Positions 32,201 to 45,241 of a stretch of DNA of 64,000 nt are shown here, one piece after another. Both the position numbers and the translations under genes were made by a program. The notes below the pieces were generated by a model, which did no database searches, had not been told where the DNA came from, and was given only the letters and a program-made list of their open reading frames with translations. Origin of the DNA: Rosa chinensis (taxonomy: Eukaryota > Streptophyta > Magnoliopsida > Rosales > Rosaceae). The stretch is taken from assembly GCF_002994745.2 (NCBI RefSeq), contig NC_037092.1, positions 23,213,001-23,277,000 of the forward strand, read 5' to 3'. The stretch's first letter is position 1; each line of letters opens with the position of its first letter.

Positions 32201-35200
32201 TCTTATGACTAATTTACCATTCCCACCTGCTACATCCGCAATATTAAAATCCTTCTGCACTCGTTTCCCCTGCAATATACTACTTTAATTACTTACCGTT
32301 TCATTCTCACAATAAAAATTATATTTCAGTCTTGATTTCAATATATTACATGTCATTACTCGAAAATCGAAATTCATAAACAGAAAACTCATTTTTCAAT
32401 TGGCCAAAACCTAATCATCATTTGTTGAATACTAGAACCGTGGAAATGTATGTAATTAGCTACCTGAATGTAGACATCAAATATACGTCTTCCCAAGCTA
32501 CGATATGTTTTGCCATCTGTAAACATTATCTCTGCAAAATGGAGCTTTACTGTGTAGTTTCCATTCATCAGGCAGAACCCAACATAAGTAAGAGAGATGG
32601 GTGAAACGCGTGCGGTCATGTACAGCTGAGGATCGGTCATAGGATCGGGTATAGAGAGTGCAGATTCATTAGACACAATAAAGATATCTTGAGGACGGTT
32701 ATCATCAGGGTAGTAACCAGTACTGCTAAACCCCCAATTGCTTCCGACTTTGTAAAATGATGAAGGACCACCTGAATTGTCATCTGCTTCATATGTTATG
32801 GACTCGGTGATATTTTCTGTAACAGTTATTTTTTTTCCACCACAATTTATACGGAGAGAGTACGACTCTGGAATGAAGGCAAAAAAAGATTTGTAACCAT
32901 TAAACAGAACAACTAAAAGGAGTAAACCCCAAAACAAAAGAGTAAAATTAATTATAGCTCCCTAACATGTTTTTTTTTTTTTTAACAAAAGCATTTAGCC
33001 TAAATTTTTGTTTTTGTTACCGTAAAGTCCCTTTTAATTGAACTTCGTGGCAGTTACACAATTAAGCTTCTTTCGAACTAAATTAGTGACAATTACATGC
33101 TGAATAACAGAACACCAACGTACCCCTCACCCTAGATCCTAAATCTCCAATCCCATACTAAACCCTACCACAGTATAATATTGAATAACCCATTAATAAG
33201 ACCCAAACAGCTCAAAGAAACCCAAAAACCTTAACATAACAAAATAACAATGTATGAATTGCATCATTGGAATATCTCTCTCACGTGCTTCAGACACAAA
33301 AAAGAAAAGAAAAGGGAGTTGGCCTCCGTGAAGGAAAGAAAAGGCAAGCACAATTTTTCCTTTCATAGAATGGTTCAGATGAGTTAATGAGTGACTACAA
33401 GTCAAGGTTGATGAAATTACTAATTTATCAAAAATGATTACCTCTAAACCTTCCATTTGTCCATTTTTCTTTTTCCTTTATAGGATGTACCTCTAAAGTT
33501 TTATGATCTTGCAAAAATGACTCTTTATAACTAACAGTAACTATTACTATCCTTTTATTTTCGTTAGTTGGGAACATGATAATGGCTTTTGTTTTTTCTT
33601 TTCAGAAATTTTTTTTTTTCATTATAATTTCAATTTATTTCGTGTCATTCAAACCTTTGAGAGATATCATCTTTCAAATATTTCGAAGGCTACAAAATTA
33701 TGTGCTTTTAAATTGTACTTTCACCTAGCATGTCTGAAGTTAGAAACCTTTTGTTGCAAAACAATAATTTTTTGTCACCTAGAGGAACTTATGTATGCGG
33801 AAATCAAATTAAGTTACCTTCCGGACATGTTTCAATATTCAAACATGAAATAATTCTGCAAATAGAAGGCCGGAAAAATGTCAGAAAAATAACATCACAA
33901 CTAAAAATTAACTATTAATTAAAATAAGAGATACACAGTTGGACACTTGGAGTGCCAACTAGATCTATAGTGCATGCTTTCAGAAAATTAATTTGAAACT
34001 TACGACTTATTTCCCTTTGACGAGCTTGCAAATAAGTTCCTGTAGACATTAGCAAAAAAGGAAAAGTTAAGATTGCTCTACAAAAGACAAAGAAATTAAG
34101 GGGGGTGTATTGTATATGGAATTAGTGGAACTTTCAAAGAAATCTATGGAATTTAAAAGTTTGGCTGTATTCAATATAGACTTTTAACAGTCCATGAAAG
34201 TCTTGAGGTATTCAATTAGGATTTTTAAAGACTTCATGAATTCCACCAAAATTTAGGGGTATTCAATTAGGATTTTTAAAAATGAATAAAAGTACAGAGG
34301 TATTCAAAATATCATTCATACTTATAGAATTAGAAAATCATGGATAATCATGGACTTTGTAGTGTTAACTATACATACCAAACTCCAATAATTTTCCAGC
34401 CTCCAGACCAAATATTTCAAAAAGTCTATCAAAGTTTCCTCTTCAAAAAAAAAAAAAAAAAAAAGTCTATCAAAGTTCTTCTCTTTACCCACGAAAAAGT
34501 TTGTCATTCATCATCTCTCTTTCTTAATTTTTTGTCTTTTCTCTAATCTTTTATAATATCAACCTTTTTTGATACCCAACATGTTCATTGTAGTTGTTGA
34601 ATGCGATTTTTGTTTTGTTTTGTTTTTTTTTTTCAATTGTGATACTTCGAACCATAATAGCAATAAAAATGATTTATGAAACCCTAAAACTCAAATATTG
34701 TGGTCTAACCCTAAGACCTTGAACCATACTAAATTTTATCTTATTAATTAATTATTCTCATTAATTTGAATTTATATTATGGTTCAAAAAAAGGTTGAAC
34801 AATTGAATTTCAATTGATTGATTATAGATCAAGACATTGACCAATATTGCTACAATATATGTTAATCGGCGAAAACAAAATTGATGAGAATAATTAACCA
34901 TAAACATCAAGTGATCTATATTGTATATTTATGTTGTTGGGAGATTAGGAATGAGAACAAACTCACTAGACACACTAACAATCATTTATTTGAATCAATT
35001 TCTATTAGAAGATACTGGAGCATTGAAGATACAATAAGTTATTATTTTGTTTTGTGTTTGGGCTGCATTTGTTTTTTTTTTTTTTAAATATTTTGTACAT
35101 CCTAGGAAATCTGTAGAAGTCATTCATAATAAAGTATATAGATTTTCATGAATCAATAAAAGTTTGTTGCTAAAATCAATGGTTTGAAAAAATCCATAAC

Positions 35201-38200
35201 AGTCTATCAACTTTTTAAAGAATCTGTGCACTTTTAAAAAAGTCTGTCATTTAAAAAAAGTCTGCACAAATCCAAATACAATACACCCCCCTAAATTTGG
35301 GCTACTAAATACATTCTTACCTGCCGCCACCTCCACAACCGTCGGTCTCACTAGTGGTCATGTTGTTGTATGAAAGATCACTGCACATAAAGCATCTGAC
35401 ATGAATTTTTATTTTTAAAGTTTTATTAGAAAATGAATTGTGTTCATTCTCCATGTCGCCAAGTAGTTTGATTTGTGTTGAGGCCTGAGGGATGGAGCAT
35501 GTTGAGGATATAAAATCCCACGGATGTTCAAAGTACTCGGCATATGATATCGTAAGTCTCTTCACTCATAAAAAATTGGTTTTGGGTATAAACATTAACA
35601 AATTAAGCAACAAAAGAGCTCTATCACAATACGTACTTGAGATTGGCTTCATAAACATTGATCTTTCATTAGCTCTATTAAAATGCCATATTTTCGTTTA
35701 AATTGGAATCATATGATCTTTCCTGATAACCTCGACCCATACCGGCCCTTTATTTTTATATATATGCATCGAGACTTCAGCATTTCTGATAACCATCTCA
35801 TGAACATGCTATTTTCCAACTGCCCAGAATGCTGTCCTATATAGCATGGCTGGTCTAGCAATATATTTCAAAATATTTATAGGAAATCTTGAACTGTAGG
35901 AATCATAAAACTTTGGGAATTTTTTAGGATGCTCTCAAAACTAAGGAGCTAGTACTATCTAAGAATGCTATCATAGATTGAATACCAGTAATCACCAGCA
36001 AAATAAAGGTACACAGTTAATGCTATGTTGATGGTATAATTGCAAACCAAGCTCCAAAGTTCTACTTCACACCATAATGGATGTACCATGCTTCATGTAA
36101 TAGATAACGTAGTTTTCCTTATCAATTAGCGAAATTTTAAAATTTGGGAGAAAGCCTTACATGCTGCTTCCTTTCAGCGATTCGGGCACTGGTCCATTCA
36201 GCAAGTTTCCAGTTAAGAATCTAAACATATTAAATCCAAAAACAAATGAGTGAAAAATGCAGTGTTCATTATATAAAATTGGCTTATGTGTGATCAGTTC
36301 TAAGTGCCTTGGATCATACTTTTATCTGCAAAAACACATACAAGAGATAATTTATATTTTTGGCCGAATTTCCAAGGGATATATATTCACAGAAATAAAT
36401 TACTACAAATTGTACATAAACTAACAAAGTTCTGCAATAGATTTTAAACTATTCCAGTGCTTTTGATTAAAATGAACAAATTCCAAAATGATCATAGAAA
36501 GATTAATAGGTTAGTAATTTAGCCTGAGCTTCCACAATAAAATGCCCTGGCCAGGCCTGGTTTGTAAAGTTTCTTGGAGATCGATTCGATAGTTACCTTA
36601 ATAAGCTATTGCTTTTTGTTATGACCGTGTTCTAACAGTTATTGCAGTTTAAGAATACACCAGCTGTGAGTCATTAATCATTATAGTCCCCAAGAAAATT
36701 GATAATTTGATCTTGTTGAACTACTGAAGAATATTTGTCTGAATGTTAAGAGAGTCAAAATCTGTTATTTGAATTGCTTACATGTAATCCGAATCATCTT
36801 TATAAACAAAGGGGCTAGGAATTTTCCCAGTAAGCTTGTTAAAGCTGAGGTCTCTGCAAACAAAACAATATCAAAAGCATGTCACAGTAGGATCAAAATC
36901 CCAGAAATGATTAAGAATCATATATATTGTACTAATCGGCCATTGTAAAGAATAATTTGAAGCATCTGACCTGAAATTGTTGCAGTAAAAGTACAGAGTA
37001 CAGACAATATAAAACAGTTTTATATTTGTTAGTCAGATATGAATTAAGCACTTCATTAATTGATAATTGATATGCGTTATGGAATGAGATACACAACAAA
37101 CATGTGCATAATAGCAGGATCATATGTTGTTTATAAATGATCATCAGTCAGAAATTAAGTAAAAGAGTGCAAAATTGGCAGCATACCAGCACTCGGTGGA
37201 TAAGGATGGAATACAAAGATACTAAAGTTGCAGACCGCTTGAAGGAAAATGGTAGCAGTGAAGGTAATTAAATATAAAGTACAGGAGACTTGATCAAAAT
37301 GTTCTTAACTTGTAGATTTAGGGTGTTCAGAGGAACTGAAGGTGGCACTTCAAGTAGGTTTTGCTCTAGCTCTTCCCCTCACTTTTTCCCTCTTACATTT
37401 CTATTTCTTGGAACAGTTTAAATTGTTTTCTTATGATCCTATCTAATTGAATCCTCTGAACGATGATAAAATATGGACAGAGTAAGGCAAGTGTCCAATA
37501 AAAGTCTGAGTCTGCTAAAATATAAGCTCTGTGTATGCCTGAACGCGCATGATTACATTGATTAAAGATTAAGAAACGGACATGTGATTTGATCACTACA
37601 TAAAACACTCAAAATGTAATTCACCGGAAGAGACTCATAGTTCTCTATGTTTCTACCACCTAGACTACATACTTTGTATAATTGGACTTCATTAGATATT
37701 ATCAAATCAATACTTACAGCACACAGGCATCTACGAACCACCTCTAACATTTTCTAAAAGTCATGCAATTATGCCAGAATGATTCGTTAATATAATAACA
37801 TCTAGAAAAAAAAAATTATTTATCTGAATACAGGAGACACAAGAAGAAAAACATTTATACTAACAAGTTGTCCAACTTTTCCAGTTTCACAAGCGTAGGT
37901 AGCTCTCCAATAAGATTGCAATTCCTCAACATCCTGTAACATAAAAGCTAAAACTTTGATTTTGCAAAGACTTTTGGTACAGCAAGATATACATATGTGT
38001 AATTTGAGCATTAACTCACAGTGTTTTCAGTTTTGTCATATTATCAAGTCGAGGAAAAGGTGCTTCAGGTCCATCCAAGTTAGTAATTCTCCTGCAAGTT
38101 AAAATCGATCATGAATAGCAGTTAGATAATTCCAAATCTGTTCTGAATTTATAAATAGCTATTAACTCAAATGCTATACTAACAGGTCACTTAATTCCTT

Positions 38201-41200
38201 CAAAAGAGAGATGCTGGATGGAATTGGCCCTGTCAAACCACTAGCCTGAATTACTCTGTTTCAACAAGTTATAATTTAAGTCAGTGTTATAAAATGTCCA
38301 GAATCAGCTATCAGTAAAAATAACACACGTATAAGACACTAACAGTTTTGTAAGATTTGTCCAGTTCTGAATGAAATCAGGTATCTTCCCAGAAAAGCGA
38401 TTGTCATCAACCCGACTGCAATGATGGTAGGAAAAAGAAAATTGTTACAAATTAATCTCAGACTGCAATTTATACGGACTAAGTTGGATGCTAAGGAAAC
38501 ATAATAAGGAAAAAAAAATGATAAAAAAGCTTACAAGTCTGTTAATGTGGTAAGCCTTGCAAATGTTTCGGGCAACTTCCCAGTAAAATTGTTTGAGGAA
38601 AGAAGCCTAAAAGAGAAAATAAAGGGGAGATAATAATTCTAAACAAAGATCAAACAGATAGCTGATTTACTGGCGATAATAACCTCCGTTTACAACTCAG
38701 AGAATCAAATAAACCATTTATTTATTATCTGCGGAAATTTCCAGTAGGCCAGATGTCATACATTCTGTCTATGCTGGTTAAATACCCAAGCTCCAGAGGA
38801 AGTCCTGAAAAATTATTGGAAGTGATGTCCCTGCACACAAAACAAAATAGATATCAATTCTGTTCAGCAACTTCATATATTAAGCAAGGGAAAAAGGAAA
38901 GAAAGGGGAATCACTCACAAACTTTGCAGGGTGCTAATGTTTCCTATCTCAATGGGGATAGAACCTGTCAAACGGTTTCCAACAAGGGAACTGCAACAAT
39001 ACTCATAGTTGGAATCATTTTTATAAGGAGAATGGTTCCATAACACTAATTGGCCGTACATATGAAATGAAACAAAACCATATGTAAGATTCAATATTTA
39101 TGATTCAAATGATTCGTCAACACCAAAGGGCCATCAATCAATAAAGCTGTCTCAGATTCTTCATTTGTGAAAGAAATTTGATGTGATAATATGAACATGA
39201 GATGAATATTAATTGCATTGCACACTCGCGCGAGCGCACACACATATGTATACAGAGAGAGAAGTTAATTTAGTACATGTTAACTAGCGGCAGCGAGCCC
39301 CATTCTCGAGGGATGGTGCCATTCAAATAATTGCGGGTGAGATCACTAAAGAAGAAAAGAAGAAAGAAAAATGAGTCGTGGTTATAGATACTAGAAATTT
39401 GGAACAAAACATTCAATATGACCAAAAGTGCTCTTTTGCTTGCTTTGCACGACTCAAACATGGAGTGGTGAGATTGTGCTTACATATTTTGGAGATAGGG
39501 AAGCCTCGCCAACTCTGGTGGGAGTGTTCCTACCAAATCCTGAGCTTTCAGAGATCTGCGCTTCATCAGAAAATAACAAACACCTGTTATATATCCTGCC
39601 TAAATTGCAAAAAGCAGCCACACAGTACTGAGACTATGAAAGCAGGTCAAATGTTATCGAGTTAAAGAAATTGCTTTCTTTTTCTTCTTTTATTGAAGGC
39701 CAAGGAACAAAACCCAACTCGAACAGGCAGTGGCCAGTTCTTATAGGCATACTGACAAGCAGGTGGAGTGCATGTTTCACAAGTACATTGTTCTAATGGA
39801 ATGATCATTGCCTATCAACCCAATACAGCTATCATGTAGAAAATATGCAGCTAAACTATTTTTGGCTTTCTCCTTTTCTCTGGTTTGAACTCTGAATCCA
39901 CGTTACACCTAAACCCAACCTACAACTGTCTTAGGCCTTCCCGCGATCCCGCTATCCGTGCCGCTGGTATTTTTTTTTTTAATATCTTTTTGGAAAGATG
40001 TTTCATTTATCAATAAAGATATTTTCTTTTCTATCACATAACTTTTTTTTTTTTCTTTTTGTTTTTGAATGAAGGCATCGCGATTATATTAATCTCAAAC
40101 CAGAATGACCATTACATATCCGCCACTGCCAATGACTTGATAGACAAGAGGTTGTAGAGGTATTGCGGTAATATATAGGTATAGACCACTCATTATACAT
40201 TCATTGCTCACTCAATAAAAGCCAACCTATGAGTTATTAAAACAAAACAATACTCATTAGCGCTCATTAAGAATTAACAAGCATAGGTCCCTAGAAAAGT
40301 AGGAAATTATTAGAAGAAAAACAATAAAAACTAAAATAAAGCCCACAGCCCAATAGCCCAAAGTTTGCCTAAGCCCGAAGCCAACAGCAAACTGCCTAAC
40401 CGACAACAAGTTTTGTTGCACTGTGCAAAGCCACCGACAACAAGAACGACAACCCCGCTACCACCACGAGGAACACCACCTCCACCACTCGAAGCCATTA
40501 CCTGAGCCCTCGCGAAATTGGTGCAGGAGAGGACCCTACTCAAAAATGGACACATATCCCTAGTGCACCAAGCCACCACCTGAAACTCACGCTGCCGACA
40601 CCACCGCCACTGTCATTACTCTAATTGCTGCTTCCATCGCCGCCACATCGTGTGAGATCCCGAATTTTGAAGTTAGTCAAATTTTATTTTTGAGGTTGGA
40701 AATGGAAAGTAGACATCGCCACGAGTTCGCAGCATTTTTCGGTGAATTTTCAGGGTTCCCGAGCTATTTTTAACGAATTTTTGATTTTGAAGTTTAGTTG
40801 GAAATCAAATTAAGTGGCGACGTGGCGTGTCACTATTGGTCGATAGGATGCCTTGGAGACCCAGTAGCAGCAGCCAAACGTGTCTTGCATGTGCAAGATC
40901 AGTCTGACACATGTCAAGTGGTGGCACTTATGTTCATAAGCATGATGATGGATGGTTTTGGTTTGGACAAGTGACCTATTCCTATTGGTGTTCTTTCCCT
41001 ATATATAGGACTCAGCCCATTTCTTCTTCTGTTCCCATTTTTTCGGCTTCTCTCTCTGACTTCTCTCTCCTCATTTCCTCTCTCTAACTCTCTCTCTAGC
41101 TTCTCTCTATAGAACTTGTTTTTGTCATATCTTTTAAACCGTAAGTCCAATTTAGGATCCATTTTCGCCTACGGATTCGTCTTGACGAGCTCTTTCTATT

Positions 41201-44200
41201 AGTGTAAAGAAAAGTCTGATTTGAAGAAATTATTTTTGTCGATCTAGGAGGTTTGATTTTATTTCATATCATCCACGATTGTCGGAAATAAGGTAGGGGG
41301 ATCTCGGGGAAACTTTTTATGATTGGATATTGATTTTACGTGCTTCGTGTTTATATTATTCTGGTTAATATTATTTTGAATGATTTCTTTGATGATATTT
41401 GAATTATATGTACTAAATGTACGTTGATCGATGTAAGTGCATGTTTTCATGGAGGTGATTATTCATCAACTGTAAAGGAGTTGGGGGAAAATTATGGTTA
41501 TTTGGTGATTGTGGGAATTATCTTTTGTGTAGTTGAGTCTGAACATTGTAGGGATCAAGCTCAGGTGAGCCCATGTGCACAATTAGGTTTAGAATATCGG
41601 CAGTATAATTGTAGATATATTTGGGTGATTTGGGCTTGGAGATCAATGTTTCGGACAAGATGACTAGCAAAAGGGGTTTTGGAGGGATTTGATTGAGTCA
41701 AGGGATTAATTTATATGTTTGGATATTCAAGTCACAGTTGCAAAACTGTAAAGTACACGGTATGGGACATGTAGGCTTGCATATTCTGGTATATGAATTA
41801 ACAGGTATATAAATGGAGTTGGATTGCATCATTGTTTGATATGCATGTTATAATTGAAATACATGATGGTATTATCTTTGGTCAATTATCCATGAGGAAG
41901 TTTTATGTCCCTACTGAGCCGCTGGTTGGGCTCACCCCTTAACAGATTTTGCAAGTATGAAATCAAGATACTAGAGCAAGAAGTTCTTATATGTATATAT
42001 ATATAATATCAAATGGGTTGTGAAATTTGTGTTTTCTTTATGTTTGTTTGGAATAAAGAATGAGTACTAGTGTACTGTGTGATAAAGACTACGTAATATA
42101 TGCTTCCGTTGGAATTGTGAGATCTTGTTATCTAGTTGTTAGTCCACAATTTATTTAATTTTTTTTTTGTCACATTTTGATTATAGAGATTTTAGTTCTA
42201 TAATTAAGATGTGATTCACACCTTAACTCGAGATTATAAGATTAGCTCCAGTCAGGGCGTGACACACCGCCACCAATCTCACATGCCTCAATGCAGCATT
42301 GAGCCAAAATCTAGAGCTGATGTTGTCAACCTCCAAGCCAAAAAACAAACTGAACAACCACAATTGTTAGGCCTTAGAAACCCGTTCGGCAGCAGCACCA
42401 ACATCAAGTGACCAAGGACGGCATAAATGTTGGGCCACCACCGGACAAGCGCCGCTCGCCGGAAGACTCGCTAAGGTCCTTGGGAGAAAAAAGTACGGTA
42501 GGGAAGACGCATAATTTTTTTTTATCACATATAACTACTTTAAAAAAATTATTTTTATGAGTCGAACTTGAGATCTTCCATTTACAAAATGAAGACTAAA
42601 GTTTGTTTGTTTGTTGTTTGTTTTTTTTTTTTTTTTTCATATAACACGTAAAAATATACAATAACTAGTTCATGAATCAAGCTTAGGACCTCCTACTCTT
42701 ACGATCACCATAAACAAGGCCAATACTATATTTGCACCCTCCTTTTAAATGGCTCTCGGTTTTTTAGAACCCAAGCGGCACCTTCATTAGCATTGAGCAC
42801 TATGGGCATAGTCTAAGCTGTTCTCAATCCTTCTTTACCCAAAACGATTGAGCAAGTCACCCTTTTTTATGGCGTATCATAGAAGGCCTTGTAGAGTCTT
42901 CGTCATCTTCGGATTTCTTAGTTTGTCAGTTGAAGCATGCAGATCTAGTCATAGGGATCCAAGGTACTAATTCTGGCATCACAGACGCAACTAGGTTTTG
43001 TCTGATATGGTAGCATGGGCTTTGGCTAGGTATGTGGTATTGGTGCTGTTTGGTAGCTTCCTTCATGCTTTGGTCCTGGGCTGTAGATTGGCCTAGCCTT
43101 CTGTAGAGGTGTTGCTTAGAGGCTTTGGGTGCAATGGCGATTCGCTTAATGGCCTAGTGAATGATGTCATTAATTTTTGGGCTTTAATTCCGGTTTGGCC
43201 TTTGATCAGGCGTCACAATCATGGGTTGTAGTTTCGAGTCAAATTTGTGCTCGAGGTGGTGGGGTGTCTACAGGTTCGTTGCTTGTAGTGTTGGGTGATG
43301 GTGGCAGTGGCGGATTGGATGCCAGAAGATGTCTCTCTTGGGTTAGGTTTCATCCGTTTTAGGTTATGGTGATTTAGTGTGTGCTGTGCACTTTGGGCCG
43401 GGACATTTTCAATTCCGTATATGGGATCCATGGGGTATTGAGATTTAGGATTCTGAACCTGTAGGCACAAAAACGATTACTCCTTGAATTTATTTTCTTT
43501 AACCATATTATTGATAATAAAGTCAGGTTATGAGATGCTTGGAGCTTATTTTTAATACTAACATTCTCTTAGACTATTTTAGAATAGCTTAGGCGATGGC
43601 TCAATATTGACGTAGCTTACTGAAGTTGAGTCATTATGTAATGTTGCTTACATCTTCATTTTAATGGATTAACACCCAATCCCTTCAAAAAAAAAAAAAA
43701 AAGGACCTTCCACTTCTACTACTTACAAAAAGAGACCAAAATTACTAGACCAAATAACAGTGAGCACAAATGAGGTAGGAAGGACATGGATGTGGAGAGT
43801 AATTTTTTAATTAATTAGTCCGTCTTTCTTTAATTGTTCCCATTTGGTAATTTTAAGGGGAAATGATCATTTACCCAATTTTGGAGTTAATTAACCCCAC
43901 CCCAAACACTCTAAAAGATTGCCCACTTACCCAAACATTCTAAGAGATTATTTCTCTAATACCCAATTTATTCTTTTTTATTTATTTTGGGGACTTTTTT
44001 GCCCTCTCCTTCTTTCTCACTTAGAGGGAGAAGTCATCGGAGACCTTGCCGTACTCCAATGACTAGTGGCTGGCCGCCAACTCAGGTGACTGGAATCCGG
44101 TGACCGGAATCTGGCGGCCGTTCACCGGAATCTAGAATTCGGTGACCGGACTAATGACTGTATTCCGGCGTCTGAATTTATTGCCCCCTAATAATACCCA

Positions 44201-45156
44201 GTATCCATATTATTGTCTCCCAATAACCATATTATTGCCCCCTAATAATCATATTATTGCCTCACAGTAATCATATTATTGCTTCCCAGTAATTATATTA
44301 TTGCCTCCCAGTAATCATATTATTGCCTCACAGTAATCATATTATTGCTTCCCAGTAATCATATTATTGCCTCCCAGTAATCATATTATTGCCTCCAATA
44401 ATCATATTATTGCCCCCAATAATCATATTATTACCCTCCAATAATCATATTATTGTCCTCAAGTGAATTGCGTAAACACCCAAAACCAAAATGAACACAC
44501 TACAGATACAATTGATCAATTTATATGTTCAATTGTACACGTTCACTTTTTTTTCTTTCTCTTTTTTCCTTCCCCATGCATTCTCAGAGCTCATAGTATA
44601 CAAAAAAAAAAGGTACTCTGGGCACCCAGAAATTGCTCTGGGCACTCACCTCCATCTCTACCGCCAGACCTCAACACCTTACTCTCTCCCACACTCGAAC
44701 ATTCCTCAAACTCCCGGCCAATCACAGCGATCGTTCCGCCATCGCGGTTAACCCATCATCATTGACACCATTCTCAGATCCACCACTGGAGAGCTGAAAG
44801 ATGAGGAGCCATTCTTGAAACCACAAGTCGGAGTGTTCTTCGCCGCCCTGACGATTCGCGCCAATTGTTTCCCGGAGGCGGCGCAATGGAGCGAAGGTGA
44901 GACCCGAGCGATGGACAAGTATTGGCCTCTTTTGGTCCAGGCGCTGCAGCTGGACGTGGTTTTCATCGCCGATCTGGAGGGGTCGTTGATGGGGATAGGA
45001 AGCTCGATCGGGCTGCCATTCGTTGGGAACGGGACGAGTGATATGAGATTGGTCAGTGCTCTCCGGGAGATTTTGGCCGGCGACCACCGGGGGTATGAGG
45101 AAGTGCAAGGTGTTTTGAAAGACGTTTTGCCGTTGAAATGGGTGGAGGATGGGACG

Positions 45157-45241
<85 letters not shown>

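Noticed and set aside
41424..41663. 79-codon plus-strand frame inside the solo LTR
   Set aside because: It lies within the LTR, has no family resemblance and no codon bias. LTR sequence is normally non-coding.
44192..44462. CRISPR-like spaced repeats
   Set aside because: This is a plant nuclear genome. The units abut one another without unique spacers and lie inside a transposon.
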